Of a stretch of DNA of 64,000 bases, positions 1 through 7,906 are shown piece by piece. The DNA comes from CAYFZO01 sp965226235 (GTDB lineage: Bacteria > Pseudomonadota > Gammaproteobacteria > Poriferisulfidales > Oxydemutatoraceae). The notes under the pieces are model-generated. The model did not search any database, had not been told where the DNA came from, and saw nothing but the letters and a program-made list of their open reading frames with translations. Position 1 is the first letter of the stretch; each line of letters begins with the position of its first letter. A program made the translations under genes and the position numbers. The stretch spans positions 1,240,001 to 1,304,000 of the forward strand of contig OZ245335.1 in NCBI GenBank assembly GCA_965226235.1, written 5' to 3'.

Positions 1-458
1 TCGACCGTGCGAGAGATCATGCCTTGCTCGATGACCGCGTAACTGTGCACACCAAGCCCGGTACCAAAGAACACATCGGCAATGTCCTGACGCCGGCAAC
101 GAGTCGCGTTGATGAAGTACCTGGACTCGCCGTCGCGCACAACCGTCCGCTTGATCGACAATTCACTGTACTGCATGAACCTGCTGCCCACGTCTACGTC
201 GGAGTTATCAAAAACCAACTCGATCGACGCCTGCCCCATCGGCTGGCGCGTGCGGCTGCCACTGAAAATTACTTCTGTCAGGTTTGTGGCGCGGATGTGA
301 CGCGAACTTTCGCCCATGACCCAACGCACCGCGTCGACAAGGTTCGACTTGCCGCAGCCGTTGGGGCCGACGATGCCGGTCATACGACTCGCAAAATCAA
401 TGCCAACGGGTTCCGCGAACGACTTGAACCCATTGAGTTTGATTTTCTCCAGCCTCAT
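1..458 (-). CDS. smc: Chromosome partition protein SMC, N-terminal part (runs off the left edge)
   Basis: SMC is the ATPase of the bacterial condensin that compacts and segregates the chromosome. Reading the minus strand from the ATG at 458 gives about 152 residues that start MRLEKIKLNGFKSFAEP, the classic SMC head. The Walker A loop GPNGCGKSNLVDAVRW lies near residues 32-47, followed by VMGE. The segment near the edge includes TRCRRQDIADVFFGTG and YAVIEQGMISR, both typical of proteobacterial SMC. The hinge, coiled coils and C-terminal head lie outside the window. It diverges from queF across about 107 bp. Identification is firm; only completeness is unknown. Confidence 0.95.
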   Translation of the reverse strand, partial: MRLEKIKLNGFKSFAEPVGIDFASRMTGIVGPNGCGKSNLVDAVRWVMGESSRHIRATNLTEVIFSGSRTRQPMGQASIELVFDNSDVDVGSRFMQYSELSIKRTVVRDGESRYFINATRCRRQDIADVFFGTGLGVHSYAVIEQGMISRTV

Positions 459-540
459 GTGGTAAGTCTAACAAATGAACCAACCGGCTTGAACGAAATC
501 CGCCGGAGAAACTGTTACGCTTCCCTGCCCGATGCCTGTA

Positions 541-568
541 CGTCGGCACCTGTGCGTCGGCACCTGTG
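541..568. repeat. 14-bp tandem duplication at the queF start
   Basis: The 14-base unit cgtcggcacctgtg occurs twice head to tail (541-554, 555-568). The second copy contains the GTG start codon of queF at 566. It therefore sits where the ribosome binding site should be, and no good Shine-Dalgarno sequence is visible there. Confidence 0.8.
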
Positions 569-1012
569 CGTCTCTACAGGATAGAGGACAAACCGCGAAA
601 TCGATGGACCGATACCGTACTTGTGATCAAACCCACTGAAAACCTGGAAACCTTCGACAACCCTGAACCCAGGCGAGACTATACCGTTCGCATCGATATC
701 CCCGAATTTACCTGCCTTTGTCCGCTGACCGGCCAGCCGGATTTCGCCTGCCTGCTGATCGAATACATACCCGACCTGCTGTGCCTGGAACTCAAAAGCC
801 TCAAGGGATATATCTGGTCTTTCCGCGACGTCGGTGCTTTCCACGAAACCGTCACCAATGAGATCCTCGATCATCTACGCGCAGCCATAAACCCACGATT
901 CATGCGGTTGACCGCCAGATTCAACACGCGCGGCGGAATCCGCACCACTGTGGTCGCCGAGCATCGTGCCGCTGGCTGGAAGGCTCAAACCTCCGTGGCA
1001 TTACCCGCTTGA
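566..1012 (+). CDS. queF: NADPH-dependent 7-cyano-7-deazaguanine reductase, short (unimodal) form
   Basis: QueF reduces preQ0 to preQ1 in queuosine biosynthesis, a cytosolic step that modifies certain tRNA wobble bases. The 148-residue product has the T-fold signature CLCPLTGQPDF (about residues 50-60), whose cysteine forms the thioimide with the nitrile. It is followed by LELKSLKGY, where the ELKS residues bind substrate, and by FHETVTNEIL. The length matches the single-domain QueF, not the roughly 280-residue double-domain form of E. coli. The start is the GTG at 566 inside a 14-bp tandem repeat; no better in-frame ATG is visible. It is convergent with der. Confidence 0.93.
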   Translation: MRLYRIEDKPRNRWTDTVLVIKPTENLETFDNPEPRRDYTVRIDIPEFTCLCPLTGQPDFACLLIEYIPDLLCLELKSLKGYIWSFRDVGAFHETVTNEILDHLRAAINPRFMRLTARFNTRGGIRTTVVAEHRAAGWKAQTSVALPA

Positions 1013-1057
1013 ACCGAGGTCTTCGAAACCAGGCCCGGTAAGAGTGAAACCCGGTTT

Positions 1058-2374
1058 TTACCGAAACTCAAGGATCACCGGCGTGCCGCTCAAATGCAGC
1101 TGCTCGCGAAAAAAATTCTCCAGGTAACGCCGATAGGAAGCCGGCACGCCGTCGGTGCGCGCACCATGCACGATGAATCGCGGCGGACAGGTGCCCCCCT
1201 GGTGCGCGTAACGCAGTTTGATTTGTTTACCTGCCACCAGCGGCGGTTGATGACCCTCTACTGCGGCACTTAGCAACTTCGTGCAGGCCGATGCGGTCAC
1301 GCGCACGCACGCCGACCGGTAAGCCCGCCTGACCTCGCGCATCAGCCGCCCCATGCCTGAACCACGCAACGCCGATAACTCAAGCACCTTGACCCCAGGC
1401 AGAAACCGTAGCCTCATATCAAGGCTACGGTCGAGAAGATAGCGGCTTTCCGTACCAACGACAAGGTCCTGCTTGTTGACCGCGATCACCAGGGCGCGAC
1501 CGCCGGAAATGACCTGACCGGCAAGCGAGGCATCCTGGGCTGTGATTCCATCGCCAGCATCGCACACCAGCACTACAACATCAGACAACATGGCGTTCTC
1601 CAGCGCTTTCAGCACGCTGAAAGTCTCGACGCGACCATCTACCTTGCCACGCCGGCGAACGCCGGCGGTATCGATCAATACAAACCTGTCGTCACCGAAG
1701 GTAAACGCAACTGCAATGCTGTCTCGCGTGGTGCCAGGCGTATCGCTGGCGAGCATGCGCGGCTCCCCGACAAGACGATTCACCAGCGTTGATTTGCCAA
1801 CGTTCGGCCGGCCAAGAAACGTCACGCGCAGGCCTTCCGGCACAGCATCGACCAGCGTGTCCTCCGAGGATTGCGCGGCCCGCTCCGCCATTGCCTGGCG
1901 CAGGCGCTCCACGCCGTGACGATGCAGGGCCGCGGTATAAAAGCACGGTTGCAACCCCAGGGGGGCAAACTCGGCTACGGCCGCGTACCGATCGCCGTCC
2001 ACTTTGTTGACTACCAGCCAACTGCATTTTCCTGCGCGGCGCAACCGCCGCACCTCGGCCTCGTCAACCCCGGTCAAGCCCGCGCGCGCATCCACGATAA
2101 AGCAAACCAGGTCGGCTTCGTCGATCGCCCACTCGGCTTGTTCTCTCACTTGACGGGCAATCGATGCCTTGGTCGCGGATTTGATGTCGGCCAACCCGCC
2201 GGTGTCTATCAACAACCAACGCCGGCCCTGCTCCTCGACGCACCCATAGCGGCGATCGCGCGTCACCCCCTCTTCGTCCGCAACCAAGGCGTCCCGACGC
2301 CGGGTGATGCAATTAAACAAAGTCGATTTGCCAACGTTGGTCCGCCCAACGAGCGCGATTTTCAACACCGCCAA
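1058..2374 (-). CDS. der: Ribosome biogenesis GTPase Der (EngA)
   Basis: Der is an essential GTPase with two tandem G domains that helps mature the 50S subunit. The 438-residue protein shows both: GRTNVGKSTLFN near residue 10 with DTGG and NKVD, and GRPNVGKSTLVN near residue 187 with DTAGVRRRGK and NKQD. The C-terminal KH-like domain ends with a basic and aromatic stretch (YRRYLENFFREQLHL). Length is slightly below the E. coli protein. It is the last gene of the minus-strand block and starts 9 bp after bamB ends, so it is probably cotranscribed with it. Gene order bamB-der is conserved in gammaproteobacteria. Confidence 0.97.
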   Translation of the reverse strand: MAVLKIALVGRTNVGKSTLFNCITRRRDALVADEEGVTRDRRYGCVEEQGRRWLLIDTGGLADIKSATKASIARQVREQAEWAIDEADLVCFIVDARAGLTGVDEAEVRRLRRAGKCSWLVVNKVDGDRYAAVAEFAPLGLQPCFYTAALHRHGVERLRQAMAERAAQSSEDTLVDAVPEGLRVTFLGRPNVGKSTLVNRLVGEPRMLASDTPGTTRDSIAVAFTFGDDRFVLIDTAGVRRRGKVDGRVETFSVLKALENAMLSDVVVLVCDAGDGITAQDASLAGQVISGGRALVIAVNKQDLVVGTESRYLLDRSLDMRLRFLPGVKVLELSALRGSGMGRLMREVRRAYRSACVRVTASACTKLLSAAVEGHQPPLVAGKQIKLRYAHQGGTCPPRFIVHGARTDGVPASYRRYLENFFREQLHLSGTPVILEFR

Positions 2375-2383
2375 CCTCCCCTG

Positions 2384-3631
2384 TTACCGAGCACGCGCGA
2401 CCATGCGCGCCGTGATCCTTGCTGCAGCAAAATCGCCATCGAGACCCAGCGCGATCACGCGATCACGCCACGCGACCGGGGCGCTGACGATCGCCCCACC
2501 CGTGACGTGCTTGCGGGCAAGAACCGAACCATCGGTGCGCGACAACCAATACAGGTACCCTTGGTCATCGCCGACTACAAGGAACCCGCCGGATGACAAT
2601 GGAGTGCCCAGGACACGCACCGCGAACGCGGGGTTGCTCCACACCTCCTCTCCACTGAAGCGGTCGAACGCGCGCACTGCTCCTGCGCGACCTATCAGGT
2701 AGACATACTCGTCATCTACTTCGAGCCCCACGTAGGACTCAGCTTTCGTCAACCACAACAAGCTCCGGCGATCGATGTCGATCGCCATCATCTGCCCACG
2801 ATAGGCGGTCACGTACAATACGCCTTCGTACACCAGAAACTGTCCGTCGATATCTACGAGCCGGTCAAGGTCCGTACCCCGGGCCACGAATCCAATCCTG
2901 AATTCCTGCAGGATGCGCCCGTCGTCCAGCAAAACCATCAGCAATCTGCCATCGTCAAGCCCGATAAAGCCAAAGTCTCCATGCAGGTATGGAACGCTCA
3001 TGCCACGCAAGGTCAGGGTTGGCAGTTCAGTAGCGAAACTCCACAACTGCTCCGCATCCTCGACCCGCAGCGCGGTGATGCCTCCACCCGAGTCTCTTAC
3101 CAGCACAATGCCGCGGTGAGAACGAGAGATCGCCGTGATCCGGTTGTTCGTCAGGCGCTTGCGCCAGAGTTGCTCTCCTTTGGCCGCTGAAAATGCGATC
3201 ACTTCGCCGTCAGCGGTTCCGATCATCAGCACCTGCCCACCTGCGCCGATACCGAACGTGACCCCGACATCGAAAGAGTGCTGCCACAGACGCTTACCGC
3301 CGCTTGCAGCGAAGGCATCGACGCGTCCGCCATCGCTGCTGACGAAAACGGCGTCTCCCTGGACCAGCGGCAGTAATTTTGCATCGGGGGTTTTGTCGCG
3401 ATTGCCCACGGAGCCAGACCACACCTCTTCAATTTTCAGTCTGGGGGTAAAGTCGGTCAGCGCTTCTACACGTGGGTCATCCTCGGTCATCGCCTTGACC
3501 CCTTTTTGTATCCACCCGCAGGCAGATAATAAAACGCCACACACGCCGGCAACGAATACCCAAGGATAAACGGACGGACGGACGGCTCGCATGAGCCATG
3601 CCATCGACGGCTTGTCGGGGGTACGCATCAC
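2384..3631 (-). CDS. bamB: Outer membrane assembly lipoprotein BamB
   Basis: BamB is a periplasmic eight-bladed beta-propeller lipoprotein of the BAM complex, which folds outer membrane proteins. The N-terminus has a basic start, a hydrophobic core and a lipobox LLSAC near residue 38, so signal peptidase II processing is expected. The body contains repeated PQQ-like blades such as GKRLWQHSFD, GEQLWRKRLT and GEEVWSNPAF. A GAGG-like ribosome site lies just upstream of the GTG/ATG at 3631/3628; a later ATG at 3604 is an alternative. A 312-bp gap separates it from yfgM, so it may have its own promoter. Confidence 0.95.
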   Translation of the reverse strand: MMRTPDKPSMAWLMRAVRPSVYPWVFVAGVCGVLLSACGWIQKGVKAMTEDDPRVEALTDFTPRLKIEEVWSGSVGNRDKTPDAKLLPLVQGDAVFVSSDGGRVDAFAASGGKRLWQHSFDVGVTFGIGAGGQVLMIGTADGEVIAFSAAKGEQLWRKRLTNNRITAISRSHRGIVLVRDSGGGITALRVEDAEQLWSFATELPTLTLRGMSVPYLHGDFGFIGLDDGRLLMVLLDDGRILQEFRIGFVARGTDLDRLVDIDGQFLVYEGVLYVTAYRGQMMAIDIDRRSLLWLTKAESYVGLEVDDEYVYLIGRAGAVRAFDRFSGEEVWSNPAFAVRVLGTPLSSGGFLVVGDDQGYLYWLSRTDGSVLARKHVTGGAIVSAPVAWRDRVIALGLDGDFAAARITARMVARAR

Positions 3632-3943
3632 GGCCTCGGGTGGTTCATTTGAAAGCAGAAAGTGTTTTGCCTGCTGTTACTGCGGGGCCGTACTCCTTTG
3701 GGGAAAATGCCCCGCCTTTTTGTTCCCGATGCTGGCGCGTTTGCGCACACAATGCGAGGGAGACCGGTAGCACGCAGGTTGTCGACCTTGGAATTGCCTG
3801 CCTTTACCGACACCACGCTCACTTTTGCCACAGCGAGCATTATTACCATCGCAGGGTATCGGATAAAGCCTTGAAGATGAAATAGCGAACCACGCGATCG
3901 GGCGGCGCACCAGATGCAGTGGATCGCGGAACCCCTGATTACC
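3632..3943. other. Non-coding gap between yfgM and bamB
   Basis: No convincing gene is seen in these 312 bases; the short open frames on both strands lack recognisable motifs. The stretch contains a terminator-like hairpin oriented to the plus strand (3682-3721). A weak hairpin, CCCCTGA/TCAGGGG at 3932-3954, overlaps the yfgM stop. A bamB promoter is expected here but no clear -35/-10 pair stands out. Confidence 0.6.
3682..3721 (+). terminator. Terminator-like hairpin with T-run, not behind any visible gene
   Basis: GCGGGGC (3682-3688) pairs with GCCCCGC (3709-3715) across a 20-nt loop and is followed by cttttt (3716-3721). This fits an intrinsic terminator for plus-strand transcription, yet no plus-strand gene precedes it. 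It could end a small RNA or be chance. Confidence 0.4.
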
Positions 3944-4606
3944 CTATTCAGGGGGCCGACCCATCAGTGTCAGCTTGATGCGCAGAAACCCAGGTTTGTT
4001 CGGTGATGCCTTCCAGGCAGCCTGGTACGCTTTAAGCCCTTCTTCAAAGTCCTCGAGACTAATCAGCACGTCGCCTCGCACGTCTTCAACCATTGCCCGG
4101 TTGGCTTGCGAGAATTCAGCCTCGTCCAGCAGTTTTAATGCTTCTTCCGACTTGCCCAGAATAATCAGGACCCGAGACAGCCTGATATAAGCCAGTTCCG
4201 ACAACTGCGGCAACACCGAATTCCTGGCTACCCAGCGCAGGTCAGCCGTAGCTTTTTCGTACTCTCCTCTATCGATGAAAACCTTGGCGCGACGCAGATA
4301 CGCAAACGACAAATAGATCGTATCTCCGTATACCTGCGAGGGTAACTCGGGAATGCCTACTGCCTCGCCTATGTTTCCCCCGGCCTCGAGCCTTTTCACA
4401 AACGCGGCATAGCCTTCGGCAGCAGATACGGCGTGTTGCTCACGCGAGTGCTGCCACATAGACCAGCCGCCAATCGAGATGCCCGCAACCAATAGCCCGA
4501 CAAATACAAACCTGCCGTTGCTGTGCCACCATCGGGACAAAGCTTCGCGTGTCTCATCGCTCGATTCAGGGGCCTTGATCCTCGGCTTGATCCTCGGTTT
4601 GGCCAT
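3944..4606 (-). CDS. yfgM: YfgM-family ancillary SecYEG translocon protein
   Basis: YfgM is an inner membrane protein with a periplasmic tetratricopeptide domain that associates with PpiD at the SecYEG translocon. The 220-residue product has a short cytosolic N-terminus rich in Lys/Arg/Pro and one membrane segment at about residues 33-51 (FVFVGLLVAGISIGGWSMW). Helical TPR-like repeats follow, for example AYLRRAKVFIDRGEYEKA and LIILGKSEEALKLLDEA. It starts 6 bp after hisS ends, in the conserved order hisS-yfgM-bamB. A small repeat PRIKPRIK lies at the N-terminus. Family assignment is good; the partner in this organism is inferred. Confidence 0.88.
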   Translation of the reverse strand: MAKPRIKPRIKAPESSDETREALSRWWHSNGRFVFVGLLVAGISIGGWSMWQHSREQHAVSAAEGYAAFVKRLEAGGNIGEAVGIPELPSQVYGDTIYLSFAYLRRAKVFIDRGEYEKATADLRWVARNSVLPQLSELAYIRLSRVLIILGKSEEALKLLDEAEFSQANRAMVEDVRGDVLISLEDFEEGLKAYQAAWKASPNKPGFLRIKLTLMGRPPE

Positions 4607-4612
4607 CGCTAC

Positions 4613-5893
4613 TCAATAAACGGATGATTGTAACACGGGCAAAATCCGATCCAACTCACCCGCAACCTGACCCGCAGGTAACTTTCTCTGTTCCTGCTCG
4701 CTGCGGAGAAATTTGATCGTTACCTGACCGTTCGCAACTTCGTCATCACCAATCAACAGTGCCAGCACCGCGCCTGATTTATCCGCACGTTTCATCTGCG
4801 CCTTGAAGCTTCCACCGCCACAGTTGAAAACAATCCGTAGCTGCGGCAAGGCTCGTCTCAACTCGACCGACAGCTTCTGTGCCATGCGTTCTGCCTGCTC
4901 GCCAACCACGACCATGTAAACGTGTGCGCCCTCGGGTGCGGCAGGCGCGGCCAGCGCGGCCAACCTTTCGACGCCAATGGCAAACCCCGCGGCGGCAACG
5001 TCCACGCCGCCCAGTGCCTGCACCAGACCGTCATAGCGCCCACCGGCACACACCGCCGATTGCGCGCCGGCGTCGGCCACCCACTCAAACACCGTGTGGG
5101 TGTAGTAGTCGAGACCCCGCACCAGGTGCTCATCGAGCTCGAACTCAATGCCCATCCCCTCGAGCCTCTTTTGAACCTCCTCAAAATGACGTCCCGATTG
5201 TGCGTCGAGATACGCGGACAACCGCGGTGCCCCGGATACCACTTCCCGGATGCATTCGTCCTTGCTGTCGAGCAAGCGCAACGGGTTGGCATGAATCCTG
5301 CCTCGCGCGCGCTCGTCGAGCCGGTCTGCATTACGCAGCAAATAGTCAACCAGATCATCGCGATGACGACGGCGCACTGCTTCGTTACCGAGCGAATTCA
5401 ACTTCAGCGTCAACTGCTTGTCTACGCCCAGCCGCTCCCATATCAACGCGGTCAGTGCCAGCAGTTCCACATCGATATCGGCACCGGCAAAACCGAATGC
5501 TTCTGCCCCCACCTGGCGAAACTGGCGGTACCGGCCTTTTTGCGGCCGTTCGCGCCTGAAAAACGCGCCCGAATACCACCACCGACAATGGCATCCCGCC
5601 CGTAGCAAACCATGCTCCAGCCCCGCACGCACGCACCCTGCCGTCCCCTCCGGACGCAAACTCAGCCTGTCACCGCCGCGGTCTTCGAAAGTGTACATTT
5701 CCTTTTCGACCACGTCGGTAGCCTCCCCCAGAGAACGGGAAAACAAGTCGGCTCGCTCAAGCAAGGGCAGTCGGATCTGGCGATAGCCAGCATTGAACAA
5801 CGTGGCAACGGCCGTGTTCTCTACACGTCTTAGTTGATCGCTTTCATCGGGCAATACGTCGTGCATGCCCTTTACGGAACGAATCATTACCAT
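4613..5893 (-). CDS. hisS: Histidyl-tRNA synthetase
   Basis: This class II synthetase charges tRNA-His. The 426-residue length is standard. It begins with the motif KGMHDVLPDE, motif 2 is recognisable around LRPEGTAGCVRA, and the histidine-specific LVRGLDYYTHTVFE and AGGRYDGLVQALGG segments are present. The C-terminal anticodon-binding domain contains VVVGEQAERMAQKL and ALLIGDDE. The ATG at 5893 immediately follows the TGA (5894-5896) of the rodZ C-terminal frame with no gap, so translation would be coupled to full-length rodZ. A second ATG two codons later (MIRS) is also possible. ispG, normally between rodZ and hisS, is absent. Confidence 0.97.
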   Translation of the reverse strand: MVMIRSVKGMHDVLPDESDQLRRVENTAVATLFNAGYRQIRLPLLERADLFSRSLGEATDVVEKEMYTFEDRGGDRLSLRPEGTAGCVRAGLEHGLLRAGCHCRWWYSGAFFRRERPQKGRYRQFRQVGAEAFGFAGADIDVELLALTALIWERLGVDKQLTLKLNSLGNEAVRRRHRDDLVDYLLRNADRLDERARGRIHANPLRLLDSKDECIREVVSGAPRLSAYLDAQSGRHFEEVQKRLEGMGIEFELDEHLVRGLDYYTHTVFEWVADAGAQSAVCAGGRYDGLVQALGGVDVAAAGFAIGVERLAALAAPAAPEGAHVYMVVVGEQAERMAQKLSVELRRALPQLRIVFNCGGGSFKAQMKRADKSGAVLALLIGDDEVANGQVTIKFLRSEQEQRKLPAGQVAGELDRILPVLQSSVY

Positions 5894-7169
5894 TCAAGGT
5901 GGCGACGGTGATTCTTCAAGTACGAAAAAAGCAGTATTGATGGTACTGATGTGCCTTTGTAAATCATATTCGGTTCCGTTGATCCAGACACGCATGCCTC
6001 TCGCGTCGCCAAGCCTGAACTGAAATGGGAAAACGCCATGAACCGTTGACTTGTGGCCAGAGGGAAATGTTCCGAATACCAGCCTCTCACCCTCTCCGTC
6101 AATAACCTGCATCCAACTGCGCCGATCGACCAACCGGATCACCAACTCTGCCTTATCGGGATCGGTAACGACCGAGGAATCGGTAACGACCGAGGAATCG
6201 GTAATCGGTAACAACCGAGGAATCGGTAACAACCGGGGGATCGGTGACGGCCGAGGGATCGGTAACAACCGAGGAATCGGTAACAACCGGGGGATCGGTG
6301 ACGGCCGAGGGATCGGTAACAACCGAGGAATCGGTAACAACCGGGGGATCGGTGACGGCCGAGGGATCGGTAACATCGGTAACGGCCGAGGAATCGGTAA
6401 CAACCGGGGGATCGGTGACGGCCGGGGGATCGGTAACAACCGGGGGATCGGTGACGGCCGAGGGATCGGTAACGGCCGGGGGATCGGTAACAACCGAGGG
6501 ATCGGTAACAACCGAGGGATCGGTAACGGCCGGGGGATCGGTAACAACCGGGGGATCGGTAACAACCGGGGGATCGATCGACCGGCTGGTGGAATCCTCC
6601 TGCGCGCCAGCCACACTGCCCTCCCCTGTTGGATCCTGGCTTCCGTTGCCAATGTCGTCGAGGGCAACCGCCTCGGTCCGCGATGACCCCATCACTGGCA
6701 ATTGCACGCCCTGATCAGGCGAAGGCTGCGCGTCGAAATCCGGCACCGGCACCTGGTGCTGCTGATCGCGTTCAAACCACCAGAACGACACCAGCAACAC
6801 GACGATGGTCAGCACGACCAGCGACCCCCAGAGTCGCGTCAAGCGATAAACATCCTCATCCACGGTGTCCAGCAAATCATCTTCGTCCTGCTCCTGCGAA
6901 GGTAATTCCAGCCCCTCGAGAAGCGGCTGGGGATCCATGCTCAGCAGTTCACAATACGCGCGAATATAGCCCCGGATATAAACCGGCTGTGGCAGTTCAC
7001 TGAATTTTCCGGCTTCCAGCTTACGAATTACTTCGACCGATAACCGTAAATGCCGAGAGATATCAGCTTCCGACAGCTTTTTTTTCTCTCTTTCGTACTG
7101 TAACAACTGACCAACCTGGCTGGTTGGCTCTTCCTCGCCCTCAGCAGTTCTGAAAGGTGAATTCGTCAC
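5894..7169 (-). pseudogene. rodZ: RodZ-like cytoskeletal protein, frameshifted inside a minisatellite
   Basis: RodZ links MreB to the wall-synthesis machinery and sets rod shape. From the ATG at 7169 the first frame encodes an Xre-type helix-turn-helix (about residues 20-88), a membrane segment at about 113-132 (LWGSLVVLTIVVLLVSFWWF) and then roughly 20 hexapeptides of the type TDPPVV. It stops at 6153 after 16 odd residues. The C-terminal domain typical of RodZ (DUF4115: AELVIRLVDRRSWMQV, FPFQFRLGDARGMRV) lies in another frame and ends at 5894. A 7-bp tandem duplication at 6197-6210 accounts for the break: removing 7 bp leaves 1269 bp, exactly 423 codons. Possibly phase variable, a sequencing error, or fixed decay. 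It follows ndk by 8 bp. Confidence 0.88.
6161..6578. repeat. 18-bp minisatellite inside rodZ (about 22-23 units)
   Basis: The plus strand repeats units such as gatcggtaacaaccgggg, 18 bp each, encoding TDPPVV, TDPSAV or TDSSVV on the minus strand. Units differ by single bases, mostly Pro/Ser and Ala/Val changes, and a 54-bp higher-order pattern (PSAV, PPVV, SSVV) repeats three times toward the 3' end of rodZ. Two irregular duplications occur: 9 bp (atcggtaac twice at 6366-6383, in frame) and 7 bp (atcggta twice at 6197-6210, out of frame). There are no spacers, so this is not a CRISPR array. All frames stay open through it, which creates false genes on the other strand. Confidence 0.95.
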
Positions 7170-7177
7170 TGGAAAAC

Positions 7178-7609
7178 CTACCTCGTACGCTCACATATTT
7201 CTTCGTCATCGAAAAAAAAGGCAATCTCGGCCCTTGCGGTGTCTACGCCATCAGAACCATGCACCGCGTTCTCGTCTATGGAAGAAGCAAAGTCCGCGCG
7301 CACGGTTCCCGGGGCGGCTTTTGACGGATCGGTAGCCCCCATGATCTCACGGTTCCGCCTGATCGCGTCTTCGCCCTCGAGCACCTGTACCAACACGGGT
7401 CCAGACACCATAAACTCGACCAGGTTGACGAAAAACGGACGATCCTGGTGTACGCGATAAAATTGTTCGGTACGCTTTTTTTTCAGGCGAAGCATCTTCA
7501 TTGCCACTATTTGCAAGCCCGATTTTTCAAACCGGGCGCAAATCTCACCGCTATGACCCGCGCCAACCGCATCAGGCTTGATAATGGACAGGGTGCGTTC
7601 GATTGCCAT
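7178..7609 (-). CDS. ndk: Nucleoside diphosphate kinase
   Basis: Ndk moves phosphate between nucleoside tri- and diphosphates through a phosphohistidine. The start is set at the ATG at 7609 (MAIERTLSIIKPDAV), giving the standard 143 residues; the upstream in-frame extension has no homology. The conserved GATDPSKAAPGTVRADFA segment and the active-site region ENAVHGSDGVDTA, with the catalytic His in NAVHGSD, are both present. It lies between iscX and rodZ. In Pseudomonas-like genomes rlmN and pilF sit between ndk and rodZ; both are missing here and only 8 bp separate the two genes. Confidence 0.97.
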   Translation of the reverse strand: MAIERTLSIIKPDAVGAGHSGEICARFEKSGLQIVAMKMLRLKKKRTEQFYRVHQDRPFFVNLVEFMVSGPVLVQVLEGEDAIRRNREIMGATDPSKAAPGTVRADFASSIDENAVHGSDGVDTARAEIAFFFDDEEICERTR

Positions 7610-7700
7610 ACCACATCCCTTCGACCTTCGTGCTTGAAATCCTTCGTGCCGAAATCCCCATTGTATAGGGATCACGGAATGCAGGGCTACAATTTTAGGC

Positions 7701-7901
7701 CTATTCTCTCTCCTCGATCCACATCATCTGGATCGCCTCGAGCAACTTCTCCCCGCATTGTCTGGGATCGCCATCAAATTCTTCGAGCGCACATACCCAT
7801 TGAAACAAATCGGTAAACCGTACGTATTGCGGATCGACATCGGGATACGCTATGTCGAGCGCGATCGCAATCTCTCTACTGTCAGTCCATTTAAGCCCCA
7901 T
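7701..7901 (-). CDS. iscX: Fe-S cluster assembly protein IscX
   Basis: IscX is a small acidic protein that binds IscS and iron and modulates cluster assembly. The 66-residue product has the family hallmarks: LKWTDSREIAIALDIAYPDVDP at the N-terminus (shown by the WTDSREIAIAL core), RFTDLFQWVCALEEFDGDP and a C-terminus ending MMWIEERE. The length is typical. It starts 5 bp after fdx ends, in the standard last position of the isc operon. It is followed by a 91-bp gap before ndk that contains a nine-base direct repeat (ccttcgtgc) but no certain promoter. Confidence 0.95.
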   Translation of the reverse strand: MGLKWTDSREIAIALDIAYPDVDPQYVRFTDLFQWVCALEEFDGDPRQCGEKLLEAIQMMWIEERE

Positions 7902-7906
7902 GGCAC

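Noticed and set aside
24..584. 186-residue plus-strand open frame at the left edge
   Set aside because: It lies opposite the smc 5' end, whose minus-strand translation has clear Walker A and other SMC motifs.
6161..6578. Regular repeats that might be taken for a CRISPR array
   Set aside because: Units are contiguous, 18 bp, with no unique spacers, and they encode a peptide linker.
6051..6714. Two plus-strand open frames with Gly/Asn/Arg- or Ser/Val/Thr-rich repeats
   Set aside because: They are the other frames of the rodZ minisatellite, which stays open in all frames because the 18-bp unit has no stop; the minus strand holds real RodZ domains on both sides.
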